Below, one piece after another: positions 1 through 5,430 of a DNA stretch of 7,038 bases; position 1 is the first letter of the stretch; each line of letters begins with the position of its first letter. The notes under the pieces are model-generated. The model was not told where the DNA came from. It searched no databases and saw only the letters and a program-made list of their open reading frames with translations. The position numbers and the translations under genes were made by a program. The stretch is from Deltaproteobacteria bacterium (GTDB lineage Bacteria; Desulfobacterota; Desulfobulbia; Desulfobulbales; UBA5123): assembly GCA_021788685.1 (NCBI GenBank), contig JAJYKH010000142.1, positions 1-7,038 of the forward strand, written 5' to 3'.

Positions 1-10
1 ATCTCTTTCC

Positions 11-1651
11 GTGCGCGAGGAATGGAAGATGCTCGTGGCCGTCACCCCCCAGGAGCGGGCCCTCATGTTCAGCGGCCCCATGCCCATGGCGCAGTTCCGG
101 GCCAAGGTCTGGAACCCGGGCTTTGCCGGGCCGGACGCCCCCGGGGGGGGAGACCCCCTCCGGGACCTGGCCCCGGGCCTCGACCGGAGCCCCATCGGCA
201 CCATCGTCACCGGCGACCTCCGACGGCGGCAGCCCTACTGGGCCAACGGCGAGTTTGCGGCCCCCTGCACCTTTTACTGCCCCACCCACATCCCGACCAT
301 CGACCGCCTCCGCCTCCTGCGGGAGGGCAAGAGCAAGGATGCCTACCAGCTGGTCCTGCGCTACACCCCGCTGCCCGCCTCCATCTGCGGCCACATCTGC
401 CCCAATCTCTGCATGCAGAACTGCTCCCGCCAGAACGTGGACGCGAGCATCGACATCGCCATGCTGGGCCGGGCGGCGCGGGACGCGGAGCTGCCTCCCT
501 TTGCCGCCCCCACCGGCAAAAAGGTGGCGATCATCGGCGGCGGCCCGGCCGGCATGAACGCCGCCTGGCACCTCGCCCAGGCCGGCGTCGAGACCCACAT
601 CTTCGAAAAGGGGCAGCACCTCGGCGGCAAGCTCGCCCAGGTCATCCCCTGGGAACGCCTTGCCAAGGCGGTGTGGGACAAGGAGATCGAGCGCTTCCTT
701 TCCGCCCCCAACATCCAGGTCCACCTGAGGAGCGAGGTCACCAAGGAGCGGATCGAGGAATTCAAGAAGGAATACGACTACGTCATCGTGGCGGTGGGCA
801 CCCACGAGCCGCGGCGCATCCCCTTCCCCGGCCACGAGCGGGTCGTCACCGCCCTCGACTTCCTGCGGGGGGCTAAGAGCGATGCCCCCATCAAGCCGGG
901 CAAGCAAGTGGTCATCATCGGCGCCGGCAACGTGGGCTGCGACATCGCCTGCGAGGCCTACCGCCTGGGCGCCGAACAGGTGACCCTGGTGGACATCCAG
1001 AAGCCGCTCGCCTTCGGCAAGGAAAAAGCGGCGGCCGAGGCCCTGGGGGCCACGTTCAAGTGGCCGGTCTCCACCCGGGAAGTAACCGAAGAAGGGTTGG
1101 TCGCCGCCTCGGGCGAAGTCATTCCCGCCCAGACGGTCATCATCTCCATCGGCGACATCCCGGCCATCTCCTTCCTCCCCGAGACGGTGGAGACCATCAA
1201 GGCCGCCGGGGGCACCTGGATCAAGTGCGACCCCTCGGGCCGCACCAGCGATCCGAAGATCCTCGCCGTGGGCGACGTGGAGCGGCCGGGCCTGGCCACC
1301 AACGCCCTGGGAAGCGGCCGGAATGCCGCCGGCTACGTCATCGCCGCCCTCAATGGCCAGGAGTACCAGCCCTTCACCAAGAAGGTGATCGCCCCCGCGG
1401 CCCTCACCCTGGAGCATTACTGCCCCGAGCCTGTGGCCGCCACGGCCGAGGCGGAGGCCGCCCGGTGCGCGAGCTGCGGCACCTGCCGCGACTGCCACCT
1501 CTGCGAGACGGTGTGCCCCACCCAGGCCATCTCCCGCCGGGACCTGGGCGAGCTCGGCTACGAGTACGCCTCCGACCCGGACAAGTGCATCGCCTGCGGC
1601 TTCTGCCGGGACACCTGCCCTTGCGGGATCTGGACGATGCAACCGTTCTAA
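11..1651 (+). CDS. GltD-type FAD/NAD(P) oxidoreductase with C-terminal 2x[4Fe-4S] ferredoxin domain (5' end uncertain)
   Basis: This is a flavin enzyme that would pass electrons between NAD(P)H and iron-sulfur carriers in the cytoplasm, related to the small subunit of glutamate synthase and to NfnB. Numbering is from the GTG at 11. A GltD-type Fe-S domain has Cys86, Cys90, Cys126, Cys130, Cys134 and Cys138. The FAD Rossmann motif GGGPAGM is at 176-182, the NAD(P) motif GAGNVG at 304-309, and the closing flavin motif AVGD at 419-422. Two C-terminal CxxCxxCxxxCP sets follow (Cys492/495/498/502 and Cys526/529/532/536), with an extra CxxC at 486/489. The frame is open to the window edge, and the roughly 85 residues before Cys86 are longer than in ordinary GltD, so the true start may lie upstream. 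ATG 29, with GAGG at 17-20, is an alternative. A terminator follows the stop. No amidotransferase or FMN domain is visible, so the substrate and partner are unknown. The family is sure, the reaction is not. Confidence 0.9.
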   Translation: MREEWKMLVAVTPQERALMFSGPMPMAQFRAKVWNPGFAGPDAPGGGDPLRDLAPGLDRSPIGTIVTGDLRRRQPYWANGEFAAPCTFYCPTHIPTIDRLRLLREGKSKDAYQLVLRYTPLPASICGHICPNLCMQNCSRQNVDASIDIAMLGRAARDAELPPFAAPTGKKVAIIGGGPAGMNAAWHLAQAGVETHIFEKGQHLGGKLAQVIPWERLAKAVWDKEIERFLSAPNIQVHLRSEVTKERIEEFKKEYDYVIVAVGTHEPRRIPFPGHERVVTALDFLRGAKSDAPIKPGKQVVIIGAGNVGCDIACEAYRLGAEQVTLVDIQKPLAFGKEKAAAEALGATFKWPVSTREVTEEGLVAASGEVIPAQTVIISIGDIPAISFLPETVETIKAAGGTWIKCDPSGRTSDPKILAVGDVERPGLATNALGSGRNAAGYVIAALNGQEYQPFTKKVIAPAALTLEHYCPEPVAATAEAEAARCASCGTCRDCHLCETVCPTQAISRRDLGELGYEYASDPDKCIACGFCRDTCPCGIWTMQPF

Positions 1652-1677
1652 GCGGCCATACGTGACATTGTTTTTTG

Positions 1678-1705
1678 AAGGGGCGGGCAACCGCCCCTTT
1701 TTTTT
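1678..1705 (+). terminator. Rho-independent terminator of the oxidoreductase gene
   Basis: A perfect 9-bp stem (AAGGGGCGG at 1678-1686 with CCGCCCCTT at 1691-1699) closes on a GCAA tetraloop of the GNRA type and runs into eight T residues (1698-1705). It lies 26 nt after the TAA stop at 1649-1651. There is no matching A tract on the 5' side, so it should act on + strand transcripts only. Confidence 0.93.
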
Positions 1706-1740
1706 GTCCACCCCCCGAAGCCTTTCCCTCTTCCTGACTT

Positions 1741-1758
1741 CCCAACATTTTCCTTGCA
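1741..1758 (+). repeat. Imperfect direct repeat, left copy
   Basis: CCCAACATTTTCCTTGCA matches the segment at 1873-1889 in 16 of 18 alignment columns (one base missing, one T/C change). The two copies bracket the palindrome pair. They may be the outer parts of one repeat element or traces of an insertion. Confidence 0.55.
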
Positions 1759-1766
1759 GCGGGTGG

Positions 1767-1816
1767 GGTGGGCATCGCCCACCGCTTCAAATTCCCTCAT
1801 GGTGGGCAAGCCCACC
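1767..1816. repeat. Pair of inverted GGTGGGC palindromes (REP/BIME-like)
   Basis: Two perfect 7-bp hairpins lie 17 bp apart. The first has GGTGGGC at 1767-1773 and GCCCACC at 1777-1783 with loop ATC. The second has GGTGGGC at 1801-1807 and GCCCACC at 1810-1816 with loop AA. The flanks suggest opposite orientations: GGGTGGG-type sequence precedes the first, and its complement CCCACCCTAC follows the second. This layout resembles short intergenic palindromic repeats that occur in many copies in some bacterial genomes. Copy number elsewhere cannot be seen from this window. Confidence 0.7.
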
Positions 1817-1872
1817 CTACGATCTAAGCTCATCCCGCCAGGAGGGCAATCCGCGCGGTCCGACACTTGCCT

Positions 1873-1889
1873 CCCACATTTCCCTTGCA
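1873..1889 (+). repeat. Imperfect direct repeat, right copy
   Basis: CCCACATTTCCCTTGCA is the partner of the copy at 1741-1758, 114 bp further on. Its 3' end overlaps the weak -35 candidate of the TPR gene. Confidence 0.55.
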
Positions 1890-1913
1890 AATCAAGCCGG
1901 TTGCGTGGACAAT
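1885..1913 (+). promoter_or_regulatory. Weak sigma70-like promoter candidate for the TPR/acyl-CoA synthetase operon
   Basis: TTGCAA (1885-1890) and GACAAT (1908-1913) each match the sigma70 consensus at 4 of 6 positions with a 17-bp spacer. A promoter is expected here because a strong terminator lies upstream. The match itself is weak and could be chance. Confidence 0.25.
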
Positions 1914-1963
1914 CGGAGCCAGCGTCTCTTGGTGCCGAGCCGCTCTATCCATCCGATTGAAAC

Positions 1964-1968
1964 GGAGG
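1964..1968 (+). promoter_or_regulatory. Ribosome binding site that fixes the TPR gene start
   Basis: GGAGG lies 6 nt before the ATG at 1975. It decides in favour of this start over in-frame upstream codons, which would translate unrelated spacer sequence. Confidence 0.8.
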
Positions 1969-1974
1969 CTTTCC

Positions 1975-2640
1975 ATGGCAGAACCAACCGCGCCCGCCAA
2001 CTACGTGAAGAAGGAGACCATGCTGCTCGTGGCGGCCGTCTGCCTGCTGGTCGGTTTCGTGAGCGGCGTCGTCTTTTCGGTGTTCAAGCTCGACACCGGG
2101 GAGGAAAAGCAGGCCGCCACCCAGCAGGAGGCGGGGGCCCCGGGGCAGCCGCAGGTGACCCCCGAGCAGGCCCGGCAGATCGCGGACCTCGAAAAGGAAG
2201 TCGCCGCGGATCCCAAAAACGTCCAGGCCCTCATCGACCTCGGCCATCTCTACTTCGATACCGGGGAGTCGGAGAAGGCTATCCAGGCCTATACCCGGGC
2301 ACTGGCGATTACCCCGGACAACCCGGAGGTCCTGACCGATCTCGGGGTGATGTACCGGCGGGTCGGCCAGTACGACAAGGCCCTGCAGGTGTTCGACAAG
2401 GCCATCGCCCTGAGCCCCACCCTGCCCCAGCCCCGGTTCAACAAGGGCGTGGTCCTCATGTTCGACCTCAACCGCCCGCAAGAGGCCCTGCAGGCCTGGG
2501 AGGAGCTCCTCAAGATCGATCCCAAGGCGACTGCCCCCAACGGCCAGCCGCTCCGGGAGATTGTCGATCACTACCGCAAAGAGCTGCAGCAATCCGGAAA
2601 GCAGGGGCAGCAGCAGGCACCGGTTCCCGCCGGCAAATAA
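1975..2640 (+). CDS. Membrane-anchored tetratricopeptide repeat protein
   Basis: This 221-residue protein is probably a scaffold or assembly factor; no enzymatic motif is seen. A short polar N-terminus with lysines at 12-13 precedes one hydrophobic segment (about 16-37) that should act as an uncleaved membrane anchor. A Gln/Ala/Pro-rich linker (about 44-62) follows, then three consecutive TPR units of 34 residues at about 82-115, 116-149 and 150-183, each with the usual G/Y/A spacing and a closing Pro. The C-terminus is Gln-rich. The layout recalls the TPR part of CcmI/NrfG-type proteins, but no cytochrome maturation genes are nearby. The stop codon overlaps the start of the acyl-CoA synthetase gene (TAATG), so the two are probably translated together and may work together. 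The TPR domain would most likely face the periplasm by a rough reading of the charges, but this is not certain. The exact role is unknown. Confidence 0.9.
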   Translation: MAEPTAPANYVKKETMLLVAAVCLLVGFVSGVVFSVFKLDTGEEKQAATQQEAGAPGQPQVTPEQARQIADLEKEVAADPKNVQALIDLGHLYFDTGESEKAIQAYTRALAITPDNPEVLTDLGVMYRRVGQYDKALQVFDKAIALSPTLPQPRFNKGVVLMFDLNRPQEALQAWEELLKIDPKATAPNGQPLREIVDHYRKELQQSGKQGQQQAPVPAGK

Positions 2641-4838
2641 TGGCCGAGAACGTTATCCATCCCCTGTTCGACCCCTGCGACCGGGGCAAGACCGCCTCCC
2701 CCGCGGAGCTGGCGGCGATCTTCCGTCCCTCCGCGATCGCGGTGGTGGGCGCTTCGGGCCGGCCGGGGAGCGTCGGCCAGTCGGTGTTCAGCAACATCCT
2801 TTATGGCGGCTTCGCGGGCACCATCTACCCGGTCAACCTCACCGCCCACTCGATCAACGGGGTGCGCGCCTACCGGTCGCTCGCCGAGATCCCCGACCCG
2901 GTGGACTTGGCGGTGCTCATCGTCCCGGCGGCGGCCACCCCGGCCATGGCCCGGGAAGCGGCGGCCAAGGGGGTGAAGGGACTCATCGTCATCTCCGCGG
3001 GCTTCCGGGAGACCGGCCCGGCCGGGGCCGAGATCGAGCGCGAGCTGCAGACGGTCTGCCATGAGCACGGGATGCGGCTCATCGGTCCCAACTGCCTGGG
3101 GGTCATCAACACCGACCCCGAAGTGCGGCTCAACGCGAGCTTCGCCCGCCGGCGGGCCTTGCCCGGCCACATCGCCTTCATCAGCCAGTCCGGGGCCCTC
3201 TGCACCGCGGTCCTCGACTTCGCGGCCAAGCGGAACATGGGCTTTTCCAAGTTCATCTCCGTGGGCAACAAGGCGGACGTGGGGGAGCTCGCCCTCATCC
3301 GCTACCTCCACGAAGATCCGCAGACCCGGGTCATCATGATGTACGTGGAGGAGCTGCGCCACGGCTTCGAATTCATCGAGACCGTGCGGGAGATCACCGG
3401 CGGCGACCGGCCGACCCCCATCCTGGCGATCAAGTCGGGCCGCACCGCGGCCGGGGCCAAGGCCGCCAGCTCACACACCGGGTCGCTCGCCGGCTCCGAG
3501 GAGGTGTACAACGCGCTTTTCCAGCAGGCGGGGATCTTCCGGGTCCAGACCATCGAGGAGCTGTTCGACTACGCTATCGCCTTCGGCAACCAGCCCCTGC
3601 CCAGGGGCAACCGGATCGCCATCGTCACCAACGCCGGGGGGCCCGGGATCATGGCCACCGACGTCACCATCCAGACCGGGCTCCGGCTGGCCCCCTTCGA
3701 AGAGACCACCACCGCGGCCCTGCGGAGCCACCTCCCGGCGGCGGCGAACATCGCCAACCCGGTGGACGTCATCGGCGACGCCCGGATGGACCGCTACCGG
3801 GACGCCCTGGAGGCGGTGCTCGCGGACGGCAACGTGGACGGGGTCATCTTCATTCTCACCCCCCAATCCATGACCGAGATCGAGGCCACCGCCCGAGTGA
3901 TCCCCGATCTGGCCCGGCAGAGCGGCAAGCCGGTGATCGCTTCGTTCATGGGCCTGATGGACGTCTCCCCCGGAGTGGAGATCCTGGAGGCGAACAGGAT
4001 TCCTCACTACCACTTCCCGGAAACCGCCGCCCGGGCCATGGCGGCCCTCTACCAGTATTCCCGGTGGATCACCAGGGAGCACCCGGAAGCGGGGCCCCTC
4101 CCCGTGGACCGGCCCAGGGTACGGCGGGTGATCGAAACGGCGCTCGCCGCCGGACGCCACTACCTCGGGGAGGCTGAGGGCAACGAGATCCTCGCCGCCT
4201 ACGGGTTTCCGGTGCTTCCCGCCCGCCTGGCGACCAGCGCCGCCGAAGCGGCCGCCGCGGTGGCCGCGCTCGGGACCTGCGCCTTCAAGATCGTCTCCCC
4301 CCAGATCGTCCACAAGACCGAGGCGGGCGGGGTGCGGACCGGGATCGCCACCCCGGAAGAGGCCGCGGCCACTTACGAGGAGATGGTCGCCCGGGTCCGG
4401 GCGAACCGCCCCGACGCGGCGATCACCGGCGTCTACGCCCAGCAGATGGCCCGGTCCGGGATGGAGGTCATCCTGGGCATCAACCGCGACAAGGTGTTCG
4501 GGCCGTTGCTCATGTTCGGCCTGGGCGGCATCTTCGTCGAGGTGCTGAAAGACGTGAGCTTTCGGCTGGCCCCCATCCGCCGGAACGGCGCCCGCTTCCT
4601 GGTGGACTCCATCAAGGCCCGCCCCATGCTGACCGGGGCGCGCGGCCTCCCCCCGCGGGACGTGGACGAGCTGGAGCGCTGCCTCCTCCGCCTTTCCGCC
4701 CTGGCGGTGGATCACCCGGAGATCGCCGAGCTCGACATCAACCCCCTGTTCGTGCACGAGGCGGGCGCGGGCTGCTCGGTGGCCGACTGCCGCCTCCTCC
4801 TCGACCCCGGCCGCGCCTGCCCGAAACCACCGGATTGA
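2640..4838 (+). CDS. ADP-forming acetate/acyl-CoA ligase, fused alpha-beta form
   Basis: The enzyme converts acyl-CoA + ADP + Pi to acid + CoA + ATP (reversible), giving substrate-level ATP in the cytoplasm. The 732 residues hold the whole alpha-beta fusion: a CoA-binding Rossmann domain (about 24-120, with VVGASGRPGSVG), a succinyl-CoA-ligase-like domain (about 150-315) with the phosphorylated histidine His279 in SSHTGSLAG, a second flavodoxin-like domain (about 325-460, TNAGGPG), and an ATP-grasp beta part (about 505-725). The beta part has the second conserved histidine, His558 in IVHKTEAGGV, then FGLGGIFVEVLKDVSFRLAP and ELDINPL. Both histidines are known to matter in the Pyrococcus enzyme. 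No GNAT domain is present, so it is not a Pat-type lysine acetyltransferase. The ATG overlaps the TPR stop (TAATG) and has no clear ribosome binding site, which points to translational coupling; the next Met is at 102, inside the fold. Substrate range (acetyl, branched or aryl acyl) cannot be read from sequence. Confidence 0.95.
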   Translation: MAENVIHPLFDPCDRGKTASPAELAAIFRPSAIAVVGASGRPGSVGQSVFSNILYGGFAGTIYPVNLTAHSINGVRAYRSLAEIPDPVDLAVLIVPAAATPAMAREAAAKGVKGLIVISAGFRETGPAGAEIERELQTVCHEHGMRLIGPNCLGVINTDPEVRLNASFARRRALPGHIAFISQSGALCTAVLDFAAKRNMGFSKFISVGNKADVGELALIRYLHEDPQTRVIMMYVEELRHGFEFIETVREITGGDRPTPILAIKSGRTAAGAKAASSHTGSLAGSEEVYNALFQQAGIFRVQTIEELFDYAIAFGNQPLPRGNRIAIVTNAGGPGIMATDVTIQTGLRLAPFEETTTAALRSHLPAAANIANPVDVIGDARMDRYRDALEAVLADGNVDGVIFILTPQSMTEIEATARVIPDLARQSGKPVIASFMGLMDVSPGVEILEANRIPHYHFPETAARAMAALYQYSRWITREHPEAGPLPVDRPRVRRVIETALAAGRHYLGEAEGNEILAAYGFPVLPARLATSAAEAAAAVAALGTCAFKIVSPQIVHKTEAGGVRTGIATPEEAAATYEEMVARVRANRPDAAITGVYAQQMARSGMEVILGINRDKVFGPLLMFGLGGIFVEVLKDVSFRLAPIRRNGARFLVDSIKARPMLTGARGLPPRDVDELERCLLRLSALAVDHPEIAELDINPLFVHEAGAGCSVADCRLLLDPGRACPKPPD

Positions 4839-4929
4839 TCAGCGCTGCAGATTGTAAAAAACACCCGCTCCCACCGAAGTTTTTCGTTTCCCTTCGTAAT
4901 TGCTTCAGCTCGCTGCAGGTGATGGAGCC

Positions 4930-4976
4930 CCTGGCAACCGGCCAGGATGGCATTTCGGTGCGTCGCGATCCATCCT
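4930..4976. repeat. Two adjoining hairpins in the spacer
   Basis: CCTGGC (4930-4935) pairs with GCCAGG (4941-4946) around a 5-nt loop. AGGATGG (4944-4950) pairs with CCATCCT (4970-4976) around a 19-nt loop. The stems share AGG at 4944-4946, so they could be alternative folds. Function is unknown. Confidence 0.45.
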
Positions 4977-5055
4977 TTCAAGCACCTCCGTAATGCCGGG
5001 GTTTCTTTCAACCTCCGATTCCAAAGCCTTCCACAACCTTCCTCCTGCGGCAGCC

Positions 5056-5077
5056 GAGCTCATCCTTGCTTGAGCTC
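5056..5077. repeat. Hairpin GAGCTCA/TGAGCTC
   Basis: A perfect 7-bp inverted repeat, 5056-5062 with 5071-5077, around an 8-nt loop. No T tract follows, so it is not a standard terminator. Function is unknown. Confidence 0.45.
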
Positions 5078-5115
5078 TGGATCGTACCTTCGATTCGTAA
5101 ACGACGACAGCTCAG

Positions 5116-5144
5116 TCGACTGGCTCTCCCCTTCCCGTTATTAT
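5116..5144 (+). promoter_or_regulatory. Candidate sigma70 promoter for the permease gene
   Basis: TCGACT (5116-5121, 4 of 6 matches to TTGACA) and TATTAT (5139-5144, 5 of 6 matches to TATAAT) are 17 bp apart, at the edge of the AT-rich part. Transcription would start near 5151 and give a leader of roughly 280 nt. The -35 lies inside the 10-bp palindrome CAGTCGACTG (5113-5122). Confidence 0.4.
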
Positions 5145-5153
5145 CTTAACGAA

Positions 5154-5167
5154 TTTGTAAATACAAA
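5154..5167. promoter_or_regulatory. Operator-like perfect inverted repeat TTTGTA-AA-TACAAA
   Basis: TTTGTA at 5154-5159 and TACAAA at 5162-5167 form a perfect palindrome separated by AA, starting 9 nt after the candidate -10 box. A repressor bound here would block transcription start. A second, looser pairing, TGTAA (5156-5160) with TTACA (5170-5174), overlaps it. The regulator is unknown. Confidence 0.4.
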
Positions 5168-5415
5168 AATTACATTTTTGAGAGTTTTCCCATTTTCAAG
5201 ATCTCGGAATTTCAAGTCCCTTCGTACGATTTTCTCTTTATGTATCTTGCACATGAACATCAAATCGCTTGAAGAAAAGGGGGATGAACTGGAGAGGCCC
5301 GGAGCTTGCATCAGCACTCAGACAAAGCGGGCGCGCTGGATTCATTCCAGGCCGGCAACGATGATCGATCCGATGGATGTTTAACTTGCAGGCTAAAGGC
5401 TTTGCCAGATCTTCG

Positions 5416-5422
5416 AAGGAGG
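5416..5422 (+). promoter_or_regulatory. Strong ribosome binding site of the permease
   Basis: AAGGAGG lies 8 nt before the ATG at 5431 and fixes this start. Confidence 0.85.
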
Positions 5423-5430
5423 AACGGGAA

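Larger units (their letters stand above)
1652..1974. other. Non-coding spacer with terminator and repeat cluster
   Basis: The spacer separates the oxidoreductase gene from the TPR/acyl-CoA synthetase operon. It holds the terminator, a pair of GGTGGGC palindromes, two flanking direct repeats and a weak promoter candidate. Open frames crossing it owe much of their sequence to the palindromes and have no good ribosome binding site, so I do not call a gene here. Confidence 0.8.
4839..5430. other. 592-bp non-coding spacer, structured and partly AT-rich
   Basis: This gap lies between the acyl-CoA synthetase stop and the permease start. The left part (to about 5130) has several hairpins and palindromes, including CAGCGCTG at 4840-4847. 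The part from about 5135 to 5280 is clearly richer in A and T than the rest of the window. I see a promoter candidate and an operator-like repeat, but no known riboswitch, tRNA or convincing gene. Open frames across it lack ribosome binding sites and resemble no family I know. No clear intrinsic terminator follows the synthetase; only a weak A/T pairing exists at 4857-4884. Confidence 0.75.

Noticed and set aside
1754..1960. Small + strand frame (68 codons) containing VGWASPT
   Set aside because: This peptide comes from translating the GGTGGGC palindromes, a known source of false small proteins.
3471..4757. Long open frame of 428 codons on the - strand
   Set aside because: It lies entirely opposite the well-supported acyl-CoA synthetase. 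It is low-complexity, rich in Gly, Asp, His and Arg, as expected from the complement of GC-rich codons.
4856..4884. Possible terminator after the synthetase gene
   Set aside because: Only a weak AAAAAC/GTTTTT pairing around a 16-nt loop, with no GC-rich stem.
4915..4975. Passing resemblance to a SAM-I riboswitch core (GATGGAGCCCCTGGCAACC, then GGTGC)
   Set aside because: The conserved 5' part (the ATC-AGAG and GGAGGGA region) and the closing P1 stem are absent, and it lies about 500 nt from the permease start. A covariance-model search would settle it.
4712..5011. Open frame of 99 codons on the - strand
   Set aside because: It overlaps the 3' end of the synthetase gene in antisense, resembles no known family, and has no convincing start signal.
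4947..5384. Open frame of 145 codons on the + strand in the spacer
   Set aside because: No ribosome binding site, no recognisable motif, mixed composition, and it crosses the promoter candidate and hairpins. A shorter start at 5253 (43 residues) was considered as a leader peptide but also lacks a ribosome binding site.
5391..5406. Possible sigma54 promoter (GG...GC) just before the permease
   Set aside because: The spacing between GG and GC is 11 rather than 10 bases, and the wider consensus is not met.
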